Part shown: positions 35,701 through 46,518 of the stretch, one piece after another
How the letters are laid out: each line of letters begins with the position of its first letter
Numbering within the stretch: position 1 is the stretch's first letter
NCBI RefSeq assembly: GCF_009870125.1
Contig: NC_046683.1
Span: 4,340,001 to 4,404,000, forward strand
Direction of reading: 5' to 3'
DNA from: Drosophila pseudoobscura
Lineage: Eukaryota; Arthropoda; Insecta; Diptera; Drosophilidae
DNA length: 64,000 bases
Made by a program: the position numbers and the translations under genes
The notes under the pieces: model-generated
The model's input: the letters and a program-made list of their open reading frames with translations, nothing else
What the model was told of the DNA's origin: nothing
Database searches by the model: none

Positions 35701-38700
35701 ATGTTTAACTATTCTGGAAAAAATAAGAACGAACGCAATGAACGTAAGTATATCAACGCGAGACAGCACGTTTTTCCTGTTTGGTTTCACTAATTTGAAA
35801 TACCTTCAATTGTTAAAAGGGAAAATTGGTGAAGCTCGATTCTGCCGACTGTGAAGGCTCATCTGATGAAGGCAGCGATCATGATAATGAGCAGCATTCC
35901 GAATTGAAGGTGAAACCCGTAAAAGCCTCCAAAAAAGGCAAAGAAGCCAAAAAGACCGAAGACGAGCAGAGCAATGGAATTGAGAACAAACCGCAAAGTG
36001 GACCAGGAAACAAAATCGACAAGCGCGTGTTTAGCATTTTGAAGAACTTTCAGGATACCACAAACATAACGTCGAAGATGTTGCAGGACCTGGTTGCACT
36101 GCTCCAAGAGGAGTCGTCCGAAAAGGTTAGTTCCGAAGCGTATTTATTTATTCGCTCCTCCACCGGCAATTGCTTTATGTTTTTTGGAATCTTTCAAATG
36201 ACAGCGCAACGCCACAGCCACATATGTTGTAAAACGCTTGATACGCGCCACGGGGGCGGACAACAAAGAGACGGTCGCCAAGGTGGGCAGCATCATAAGG
36301 CTCATCATTAGGAATGTGCCCGACGTGAACGAGCTGGATCTGCTGGACATTGTAGAGCGTGAACTGCCCGTGAACGGCCAGCCGAAAAAGAAGGAGGAGA
36401 CACTGGCAGCAGTCGGACAGGTGATCACCGCAAGTAGCGTACTGGAACTATCCCAACAATTATCCACCGAACGAGAGCTAGCGCCTATCTACGCGAAGCT
36501 GATCGGATACATGAAGGGGCGCGAGTACCTGATGTGCTTGAGCAACAATGTGATTGTGGAATCATTTGCAACGGTGAGCCACCTACATAGAGAAATGTTG
36601 AGAAATTTCCTGATCTAATCCCACTTGCAGGTCCCCGAAAAACGTTTCGCGACAGACGTTTGGCCAGTGCTTAAGCAGGAAATTAGCAAGCCCGTGTCTC
36701 AGCTGAACCTGCACACCTGCGATGTTCTATTGGCGGTTCACGACAGCTACAACAATATTCTCACACAGGACCAGTTGATGGCCATCCTGTGGCCCAAGAA
36801 GATAGAGTATTCAGAACTATTTAAGATTTATTTCGCCGCCCCGAAGATGTACGATCGCAGAATCTATGCCAGATTCGGCAAGTTTCTCGGCACTGCCGAT
36901 AAAAATGCTAAGATACTCGAATCCTGGCAGAATTATGCATACGAGCATAGGTCGCAGAACGTTGCATCAAAGGGATGCATCTTCAAGGTGACCAAGCACC
37001 TAATTATCAGCCAAAAGAACGCCAATGAGCAGCAATTAATAGATCTATTTGCCAGCCCCTTGATGGACTTTATATTGGATGAACTTTTGGCAGCAAAAAC
37101 CACCAGCGCCAAGAACCAGAAGCCATTGACAATGCAGTTTCGCGAGATATGCCAGGAGTTCGAATGTGCGGTCATTCTGCTCTTTGAAAATCCTGCGACT
37201 GGCGACGAAACCAAGGCCAGAATATTGAGCAATTTGCTCAGGAAGAGGGGAAATTTGAATGAGCTTGCCACAACGCGACGGTTCACCGAGACGTTGTTGA
37301 ACACGTTAAAGTACGGAGGCCTCAAGATACTTTTCGACCTATACGCGTCCCTACTGGCAACGCCTGTCGGCATGGAAGAACCTCAAGACAATGGCCCGCG
37401 GAACCAACTAGAATGCGTCAGCCAAATGCAGTCCATCTTGCAACATCCCGAGCTTTACGCCAACAAAAAGGAACGCTGGTCAATGCTGAAGACAATACTG
37501 ACTGCCGGCGTTTGCCATGTGGCATCTGGCCTGCAGCCCTGTCTGCCTGCCGCCTCAATCCTAAGCGATTCGACTGCCGATCGCTGTAAAACAATATTCA
37601 TTGGCTTACTTATACGCAGCTGTCACGGTGACATCAAAGAGCTCAGCAAAGATTTGCGAAAGACTGTCGAGTTTTTGAAGAAGTTCTTGTCGAAAACGGA
37701 GAACGCTAACGCCCAACGGCACGCACCCAATGCTGACCAGCAGCTGGCCTGGAATGTGCTAGAAAAGCTGCAGCACAGCGACGACAACGAATCCAATGCC
37801 AGCGCTCAGATCATTGAAGTTCTGATATTGTTTGTGGGTCTGGCACAGTACACATCCTGCTGCCAGCTAAAGATAGACATCCTAAACGATCTGATGGTCT
37901 GTCGCAATATGAAAATGAAGGAACAGAAGATGGAATCCGAGGTAAGGTTTGGGGGATAAGGGAGAGAATATGCCTTCGAGGATTTTACAATTTAATCTAC
38001 TCGAATAGGAGGACCCTAGCTGGCAGGAAGTGGTCACGGACATCTTGCTGCAGCTGCTGCTGGAGACGGCTGGCCATTGGCGTGAATTCACCAACATAAT
38101 TGTCAAATCGATGCTGCCATATCTCGAACAGGTGCACTTGACGCAAATACTCCAGCGCCTGGATATGGATTCGAACCCTCTGGGCGAAGATGAGAACGAA
38201 AGTAGCAGCGATGAGAATGAGAATGAAAATGAAAATGAGGGGGAGGGGGAGAGCAATGACGATGATGACGATTCAAGCGCTGACGATGATGACAACTCCG
38301 AAGACGAGGACGAAGATGCAGCCACGCTAGAAGATAATGCCTTGGAGAAACTTCGCGACGATGTACGCCAGGCGCTGCAGAACGGCGATGACGGAGCCAG
38401 CGAAGCTAGCAGCGTGGACTGGAACGATGTGGCTGAGGAGAGCGGCAAGCGCCTCGATGAGTCCCTAGCGGCTATATTTAAGATGCGCAGTCAGGCGTCA
38501 CAGCGCAAAAAACGTCCAACAAAATCCGATCGTATTCACAGCACCACCTTGCTACACTTTCGTGTACGCGTCCTAGACCTTGTCGAAGTGTTTGCCAACA
38601 AGAAGCCAACCATGAATGTAATCCTAGATGTGTTGCAGTGCGTTTTTCAGGTGTTTTGTCGCACCATCAACGACAAGGATCAGCGACCGCTCCAACATGC

Positions 38701-39439
38701 CAGTCAGAAGCTGCTGGCCAAGCTGGTCAACAAGGAAATAATATTTGAAGATGCCCAGGATCGTAGCCAGATAATCGATGCCATTGAGGAGCTGTTTGCT
38801 GCCACCAATTCGGCATTGGAGGCCAGGCAAATTCGCGGGGCCCCCAACTCGCATGAGTTGCAGCAGCAGCTGACCATGTGGCGCGACAAATGCTTCGCCG
38901 CCTTGATAACCCAATGCTCCAACAAGGATGATGTTGAAAACAGTGTCGCATGGCCGCTCCTGAAACAAAAACTGAATGAATGGCTTCCAGGGCGCAAATC
39001 CAAACAGTCGCTGTCCAGCTTCGAGTCCATCTTCCAATTCAAACCGACCTGGCCAGGCGTCAGCCAATTGGTTGCTCTATTAGTTTCGCATTTGAATCTG
39101 ACCACACATCCGATGAAACGCCAAATAATTCTGAAGCTATTGAATGCGCAAAAGAATCGCTTCAAGTCCATGCTACACGGCCAAAAAGCTGTCATCCAGG
39201 GGCTGGAAAAATATGCGACAGATTTGATGGAATCTGCCCCAGCAGGCAAAGTACAGGAGCTTAGGGCTCTGAAGCAATTTTTAAATCCGGCACTATGGGA
39301 CACCAAGGAAAGTGTGTCGAAGATCTCCAAATCATTGGAGCAATTCCTTCAAAATGAGAACACCGGAAAGCGTAAATCAACAGCCGGTGATGGTGCTCCT
39401 GTCTCACCGAAGAAGGCCAAGCAGAAGCATTCGGCTTAA
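35701..39439 (+). CDS. l(1)1Bi: MYBBP1A/POL5-family nucleolar protein
   Basis: Five exons: 35701-35743, 35821-36125, 36205-36573, 36631-37941 and 38009-39439, with all phases consistent, giving 1152 residues. The start MFNYSGKNKN is chosen because only this ATG gives phase 1 at the first donor; the ATG nearer the donor would run into a stop. It is an ARM/HEAT-like helical protein. Family hallmarks are LLHFRVRVLDLVEVF and the acidic-then-basic segment with DWNDVAEESGKRLDESLAAIFK. There is a long D/E/N/S-rich acidic tract (about 38190-38330) and a basic lysine-rich tail (KKAKQKHSA), suggesting nucleolar targeting. The family acts in rRNA synthesis and pre-60S assembly. The D. melanogaster orthologue sits near Dredd and su(s) as I recall, and the grouping is kept here. 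It is convergent with Dredd. Confidence 0.92.
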
Positions 39440-39462
39440 TTAACGAATTACAGTTTTTATCT

Positions 39463-39468
39463 AATAAA
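39463..39468 (+). terminator. l(1)1Bi poly(A) signal
   Basis: AATAAA 24 bases after the stop codon, implying a very short 3'UTR. Confidence 0.6.
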
Positions 39469-39469
39469 T

Positions 39470-40063
39470 AATACAAAATATTTGTATCGTATCCCCCCTC
39501 CTGTACATGTACTATATTAGTATGTATTTTGAAAAATATAAAAAAAAGAATGGTTGCGAAACGTACCTGAAACCACATTTTTTTTAATATATCAAACAAT
39601 AATTTACAAATGATAGGAAATAAATACATATACATATGTATGTACATATATGGTTTGCTTTTATTTGGTGGAAAAGAAACAAATAACCAGTCGTAATGTC
39701 TTCTGTAAAGGGCACACCTGCCTCGACATCCAGTTATCCCCCACGGGAGTTAGTTTATATAAACTTATACGTATGTACATATAGAGGTCTGATCTGCGAA
39801 AATTGTGCTGGGTTATCTTAATACATAAAAACAAAATTATCTGCCCATTCGTGTGTAACATTTCTTTGCTATAGGACATAAAATCTGAGGGACGGACGTT
39901 TCTATGTCAAATTCATTTATGGACGCACTCTCCATAATCTTTTTATCGTCACGGGCAATGGTCAACGTTTTGCTTATTTTATGGCGGCACGCTGGGCCGC
40001 CCCTAGCTTAAAAATAAGTTCAAATACAAAAAATACATTTTAAAAAAATGAATGAAGAGGGAC
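39470..40063. other. Convergent spacer between l(1)1Bi and Dredd
   Basis: AT-rich, with no coding signal. Probably contains both 3' ends. Confidence 0.5.
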
Positions 40064-41884
40064 CTACAGACCGGGGCTATCTGGAACCACCTTGTCAGTG
40101 GCGCTGGTGCGCGGAAAGTAAACGTGCTGTCGTAGCGCGCCGCCGGTCCAGGGTACCATGGTCTCGTTTTTGTTGCCCCGTTTGTTTGCCACATTATTGA
40201 TGACAATCGTCAGAATGTCAGCAATATGATCGCTTTGGAAAAAAAGAAAAACGGTAAAGGGTACAGGGTACAGGGATATATAAGGATTGGGGATTGCCGT
40301 CCGTGAGTTACCTATTCGAATGCTCGACAATGGCATCGCACAGACTTTGAATAAACCAGCTGCCTGTCTGGGTGTGTCGCAGCGCTGGAAAACCGGGCAC
40401 AGTGGACATGGCTCGCAGCATATTCAAGTACTGGCAGGGTGACTTTGTGCTGGCATTGATCTTGTACTAAAGGACAAAACAAACAATCGAAGAATTAGTG
40501 GAAATCATGGGTGTGTGCTTGACATTTGGTTTTACCGGCAGGGCATTGTTTTCCTTGTCCTCCTGCTGACACGCCTGGATGACGACAAGCTTTGGTTTTT
40601 CGTACAGATTTTCATAGCTACAGAGTACATTCTCGATATCCGATATGCGCAAAGCAACGCTATTAGCGCCATAGACAGCATCCTCAAAGCCGTGCGACAG
40701 AATACACACCACCAGAGACTCGTGCAGCAGGGACCGCTTACAGGCCTGCCGTATATGATGGAGCATTGACAGATGGTCGAGATTATCGTGGGCCTCAACC
40801 TTGTAGCCAAGCATGGAGAAGACATTAGTTAGCCGCTGCTTGTCCATATCGGTGCCATTGCGTAGCGGCAACTCAATTGGCGGCAAGTAGACCTGCAAGA
40901 GCAGAATGGAAACACTTTAGTCACCTTTGCCGACGACAGTAGTGGCGTCCGATAGATTCTGGTTTCATTGGCACCTTGTAATCATCGTTGGCATCCCGGT
41001 AAAACTCCTGCTGGTTGATTATCAGCGCAATGCCAGCATTCTCGCGACTCAGCTGAAGTGCATTCTTGGCCCGGGGCCGGGACGCAGCCGCCGTAGGGCT
41101 GGAGCTTTCGTTGGCAATGCCATTGCCGTCCATTGGAAGCAACACATTCGGTGTAGCAGGGGAGCAGCTGGAGGTGGCATAAGCGTTGACCGTATCGACG
41201 AGCAGCGTGGCCTGGGCATGCAGATCGTTGAACTTGAAGTATTCGATTAGCAGCTGAACATCACTGCCGTTGGCATTGAAGTCGCCCAGCCGTATCAGAC
41301 GTCGCGTCAGCCAGTCAAGTAAAAAGATCTCCAGATATTCAGCGTCATAGAAGCGCAGCGGATCCCCGACGCTGTTCTTCTCCTTGATATCAAGCACCAT
41401 TCGACCCCTCTGAGCCAGCGTCAGCTCCTCACAGATCGTGTACAGGCTCTTTAACAGCGGATGGATATGCACACGGATGCTGCCAACGTGGGGTAGGTAG
41501 TGCATGCGCAGCTCCTGCCAGCAGAGTCCGAGTTTGCGCAGCACCTGCCGCGCCCCGATGATGCACAGAGCCTCCACGAGATATTTGCGCCAGGTTTGGG
41601 GCTTGGATTTGGCATACTGGCTCAAGATGTCGCTGTGCGGCCAGTCGGAGGCAGTGGCGCGGGCCAACACCAGGAGCTTTTGCAAAATATACGTGGCAGT
41701 GGAATGCTCGTCCCCATACAGCAGGAAGGACAGGCTCACCTAAAGGAAACAAACAGATTACAACGTGATTGCTGTCTGTGTCTGGGGTACCCACCAGTTG
41801 AGCAAAGTTCAGATCGCGCTCCACATAGGGCAGATCGAGGACATCGATGCTCTCCAATTGCGTCAAGATATTGTGGCCGCTCAT
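40064..41884 (-). CDS. Dredd: Dredd, caspase-8-like initiator caspase
   Basis: Five minus-strand exons: 41884-41795, 41739-40975, 40892-40536, 40466-40312 and 40232-40064, totalling 511 residues. The first about 240 residues hold two death-effector-domain-like helical bundles (VERDLNFAQL, CIIGARQVLRKLG). The caspase domain follows: IALIINQQEFY, the RNGTDMDK motif, the catalytic histidine in CILSHGFE and the catalytic cysteine in VIQACQQE. The small-subunit motif RHTQTGSWFIQSLCDAI provides substrate binding, and the C-terminus reads RQHVYFP. Dredd cleaves IMD and Relish downstream of IMD/dFADD in antibacterial immunity. Exon 2 must end at TACAAG|GTGCCA, a weak donor, because only this phase restores the family spacing. 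A stronger-looking donor 46 bases downstream would shift the frame. Confidence 0.93.
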
Positions 41885-43494
41885 GGTGTTTGGTGGAGAA
41901 GTACAGAAAACACGAAATAGCGAAAAGTAACACACTGTTTTGTTAATCGACCCAATCACGCAATAGCACCATGACAGAAAACAGCTGATCGGGATCAGTC
42001 ATCGGCAGATATGTATGTATGTATGACATATAAATGCGCGAATCGAATGTACGTTGAAAATATTTAATTACTTTCTTAAAACGTGCGGACCTTTGCGCGC
42101 CGAAAACAATCTAAAAATAAATAAAATATGATCGAATTCTTTACGAATGTACGTAGTACAAACAACAAAATTTCGGCTCCATATATGTATGTACATATGT
42201 ATCTATTATCATCCGAACACACAAGGATGCCTTGCAAATGCATTTGCCTTACATACAACTTTCTTTAAATGACAACTCCATTTTCATTCTAATGTAAGCA
42301 ATTCCAAGCATTGCATAGAAAAAATAAAAACGAAAATAATTGAGAAAAAAAAATTCGGAAGCGAAAACTTGCAAACAAAAAAAAGTTTAAATAAATTCGA
42401 ACAAAGAAAAACGAGAAAAAGGTAAGATGCCCTAAGGGTACAAAAAAAAACATATTCATTTACAGGCATTAAGAACAAGCAGCTATTTGGGTTTTAACAA
42501 AAGATTATTTCAATTGTCGTTCATTACCAGCAATTTGTAAAACGCAGGTATTTTATTTAGGGTATCGATGGCGGTGCATCGCAGGCCAGCCGGGCTGACA
42601 AGTCTTGTTTTGCTCGTATGCGTGAGCGCAGCCTTAGAATACTTTCCTAAGCACTTAGGATTATAGAGAACTATATATGTACACAGTTCTAGACCTCTAT
42701 GTTTTGCCGGAACAATTATATTTTTAACCATAGTTGGCTATTTCAAAATAGCTATACAATCATTTTCAAAATAAAACCCCTATACGTTCCGCTTATTGTC
42801 AAAAAAAACTGATATGTTCTTTGTAGCGACCCTGTGCATCAATCATTATACTCAATAATTGGCTTATCTGATTTAAAAACCGTGAACTACAGAAAAATAG
42901 TTTTGATTTTCACAAAATTCAGACAAGTAGTTCCGCTTATGTTCCCCAAAAATATATTTTCAACCCAAGCTGTATATGGATATATGAATATACATATATA
43001 AATTTAACTCCACCCTTGGGTCTTAACCCTACATATCAACATATCAGTATATAATGGCGCATTTCATCAATTTATGAAATCAAACAATTTATCTTTAGCG
43101 AACTGACCGAACTGCCTTTTTCTAATCGGTGTTTGGTTTAGTTACAATATTTTGATATTAATTTAAGAAAATAGGGTATACATATGTCCATACTCATAAG
43201 GCCACCAAAAATTAAACACACACTGCTACGTTTCATGGCGTACACATGTGTATTTTATATAAAAAACGACTACCAAATGATATCGCAAAAGACTCGCAAA
43301 CGATATCGCAAAAGGCTCGCAAACGATTCCTTTGCGAGCTATCTGATACTTTCACTGCCACAAACTAAACGACACAAGTATCATATTTCTATCATATGCT
43401 GGTCCGAATGCGAACCTTTTTTTCGGGTTAAGTCTCGCATTTGACTCGTATGCGATATCATTTGTGAGCGTTTGGTTTGCTGGGCACTTACGTT

Positions 43495-43645
43495 TCATGC
43501 TTTGACCTTTTTTGCTTAAACCGTATTTTAGCTACAATCAAATAAAAAGGAGTATTTAAAATTTTCCAATATTGTAGAAAATTGAATTATCCGATCATGG
43601 ACAGAGAATTAGACCATTGTCGACCTGTGGGTATTAAATACAGTT
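43495..43645 (+). repeat. Dispersed AT-rich repeat, copy A
   Basis: Core TTTTTTGCTTAAACCGTATTTTAGC then a GGAGTATTTAAAA block and GAAAATTGAATTA. It closely matches 53176-53400 (same blocks and order) and more loosely 43727-43800 and 44205-44300. The family name was not determined. Confidence 0.6.
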
Positions 43646-43724
43646 CGTATTGTTTTCTGCGGTTTAATTCAAGTTGTTATCCTGTTAAAATAAAGGGGGC
43701 TTAAGTGGGCTAAATTAACATCAA

Positions 43725-43800
43725 CTTGTAAACCGTGTTTTAGTCCAAATACAACACATAAAAGTAATTAGAAGTAGTTAATTTTGTAGAAATTGTAACC
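43725..43800 (+). repeat. Dispersed AT-rich repeat, copy B (partial)
   Basis: Has AAACCGTGTTTTAGTCCAAATAC and TTTTGTAGAAATTG, matching the 5' core of the other copies. It ends early. Confidence 0.45.
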
Positions 43801-44204
43801 ACAACAAATGAGTCCCATTCTATACACAAACATGTTGCTAATTCCATGCACACATACCCTGGGGGAAATGGATGATATAGAATTGCGGAAATGTGTGCCA
43901 TTCCAGGCTCTAATTAATGCAGAAACTAGATAGGCTCCATTTTAAACGATATTTTGATATTAGTGGTCTTCTTACAGAGACCAAGAATTGGTACAGAGAT
44001 CAGGATTTATATATAAACACCTAATCAAATGCATGAATAGACCAACAAAATCCAATCCAAGACAAGGTCTTTACTAATTACGTTTGAAAGTAGCTTGGAT
44101 ATCAGTATCTTAATAGAAACAAAATAGGGTATAAAAATGCCTATACACGCATCATGTCTTCAAATACCAGCAACACTGCGGCTGTTTTTTTGTTGAACTA
44201 TTTT

Positions 44205-44460
44205 GTTTAAGCCTTGTTTTAGCCAAAATACAATAAAAGCAAGGTCTAAAAACTAGCCAATCTCGAAGAAAATGTATTCATTAACGGTTTAAAATAATGT
44301 GGGCAGAACTAAGGGTTTTAGTTAACCAGCATTATTCAACGGAATATCAAAAACGAAGAATATGTAAAATAGAACTTGAATTCGTCAGTATATTTACGGT
44401 ATATTTTTAAATGAGACGGTATGTCTCAGTATATTTCTGAGGGTCGGGCGGGTATATTTC
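44205..44460 (+). repeat. Inverted single copy of the RpL17 promoter repeat
   Basis: Begins with the dispersed core (GTTTAAGCCTTGTTTTAGCC) and then runs almost base-for-base like the reverse complement of the RpL17 upstream unit: CTAGCCAATCT, GTGGGCAGAACTAAGGG, AACTTGAATTCGTCAGTAT and GAGGGTCGG. The similarity ends where the RpL17 unit has its DRE and TCT start. Here the sequence becomes GGGTATATTTCATTG and then a motif-1 site. Confidence 0.85.
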
Positions 44461-44484
44461 ATTGATAATTCCGCGGTCACACTC
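44380..44484 (+). promoter_or_regulatory. su(s): Candidate su(s) promoter: Ohler-6 cluster plus motif 1
   Basis: GGTATATTT- and AGTATATTT-type motifs lie between 44392 and 44459, followed by CGGTCACACTC at 44474-44484, a near-perfect motif 1 (YGGTCACACTR). The two motifs commonly co-occur at constitutive fly promoters. It lies in the right orientation about 2 kb upstream of the su(s) ATG, before a UTR splice acceptor at 46458. A first exon was not delimited. Confidence 0.4.
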
Positions 44485-44601
44485 ATCTAGTAGAAATTTG
44501 TTGAACTGTTCACAACGCCTTATGTTGGACGAAGAAGTTTTATTAATTTAATGTATTTGTATATTGTATTCTGTCTATGAGCGTCACAGAATGAAGAAAA
44601 G

Positions 44602-44628
44602 GGAGAGAGAGAGAGAGAGAGAAAGAGA
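44602..44628. repeat. (GA)n microsatellite
   Basis: An uninterrupted GAGAGA run, a potential GAGA-factor/CLAMP binding site on the X. Confidence 0.8.
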
Positions 44629-46087
44629 TACTGGGGCCAGGGCCCCAGGCAGAAAAACAGAGCGAAAGCGAGCGCCAGACCCGCACGCATACACATAAAC
44701 CCAACCACACGTTCGTGTACATATATGTACATATATAGCAAAAGAAAAATCTTGAACGATGCATTCGATTTACGAAATGCTATTTTTTCGTACCTATACA
44801 TTCATATATGTACATATGTATGTATGTGCACACACATCTACTGCGCCGCTACTACGATATACATACATATGTATGTCGATGTATATGTATAGCTTCATAT
44901 AGTTCCTATATATACATACATATCTTTATTCACCTACTGTACCACTTCCATTATGTAAGCAGAGCGGGAACGACGCCAAAAAGCGACAAGCAGAAAGAGA
45001 AACAACAAAGAAAAACCTACAAGAAACCCAAAAAACAAAAGCAAAGAACCCATCACATAACCGAAAATTAATCGAACAGAAATGTTATAAATCACTAAAA
45101 GTTGTAAATGTTCCATCAAAACGTAAGAGAAAATGTTTTTCAGGGCTCAAAATGTTTGTGGTTTTGGCCTAATGCTGCTGCTGCTGCTGCTGTTGATGCA
45201 TTTGTATGTATGTACGTACATGCATACATATGTATATGTGTGTGTAAGCTGTTCACAATAATTCCTCAATGCCACGCCCCATAATCGCCAGCAAGTGAGA
45301 GGGAGATTTTTCGATCGTTCAAGGCTTATGTACATGCATACATCATACAAACGTACATACGTATATACAGACATATGTATGCTCCAAACCCCCTCGCCCT
45401 TTGCAGTCTTTGATCACTGCGTAACTTTCTGCATGTGTGTGTGTTAGGTCCATGCAAACTGCGCAGATGCGCCACACAGAAACACTCCACTCCCAACACA
45501 CACACAAAAAAACACACACCTTAAACATTCGCCTCATGCGGCTTCCTCCCCCTTTCACTATTTTTTTGTGGAACAGCTACAACAATCATAATTAAGGAAA
45601 ATAATGCCAAGTGTCAAAACATTATTCACAAATATACTATGTATGTATGTACACATTTTTTAACTTCACTACACGCAGCGCACACTCATACACACAAACA
45701 CGCATACACCTTTGTACAAGCACGCGACGCATATAAGAACGGGAGCCTCACTTTGTACATAGCTGCACAAGCGAGAGAACATGATAAACAGACCCAAAAG
45801 TCAGAATGAAACAAATACACACACGCGCTAGCGTCCGTCCATGGAGCTAGCGTGTATGTACATGTGTATGTATGTAATGTAAGAGTAGTTTTAGCTGTTT
45901 TTTTTTTGGCTCTAACTGTCTCCAATTAAAAATGCCAAGTTTTTAAAACATCTGTGCATATACAGGCATTTGTATAAAAACCATAAGATCAATCTGTACA
46001 AGCAGTCATACAATAATTGCCTATGTATATTGATTGACTGAAAGTTGAGCTCACGCACACTAATACAGACGCAATATGTACATACAT

Positions 46088-46109
46088 ATGTGTGTGTGTG
46101 TGTGTGTGT
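46088..46109. repeat. (TG)n microsatellite
   Basis: About 10 uninterrupted TG dinucleotides within the su(s) 5' region. Confidence 0.8.
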
Positions 46110-46518
46110 ACAGTGGAATAAATGCAAACTAATGTGGAGTGTTGTTCATCGAAGATCCGTTTACTGACGACACCACCAAACGGTGCTTTTACATACTGGA
46201 ACACTGGAACTATTGTTTATCAAAATCCTGGCCAAGTTGTTATATTGTATAAAAATAAGTGAAAAAATAATGGACTATAACCCCTGGTCTGGTCCTTAAA
46301 CCTCTTTTCTCTGCCTTTCCTCTCATGCTCTGACGTTATAATCCATATGTACATATATCTGAAAATTTCAGTTCTATATGTATTTGGGAAATTCGTATAA
46401 AACATCCCCGATCTTTCTATGACCTTTCCTTTATGCATATATCTCTGTCTCTCTGCAGAAATCGTTGATAAACTTTAAGGTTAGAATTTATTGATACAAA
46501 AAAAAAAAAACAAAAAAA

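Larger units (their letters stand above)
41885..46518. other. Repeat-rich spacer between Dredd and su(s), includes su(s) 5' region
   Basis: Contains several copies of a dispersed repeat (43495-44460), GA, TACATA and TG microsatellites, and a possible su(s) 5'UTR exon upstream of acceptor TCTCTGCAG (ends 46458). No other gene is recognised. Confidence 0.5.
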
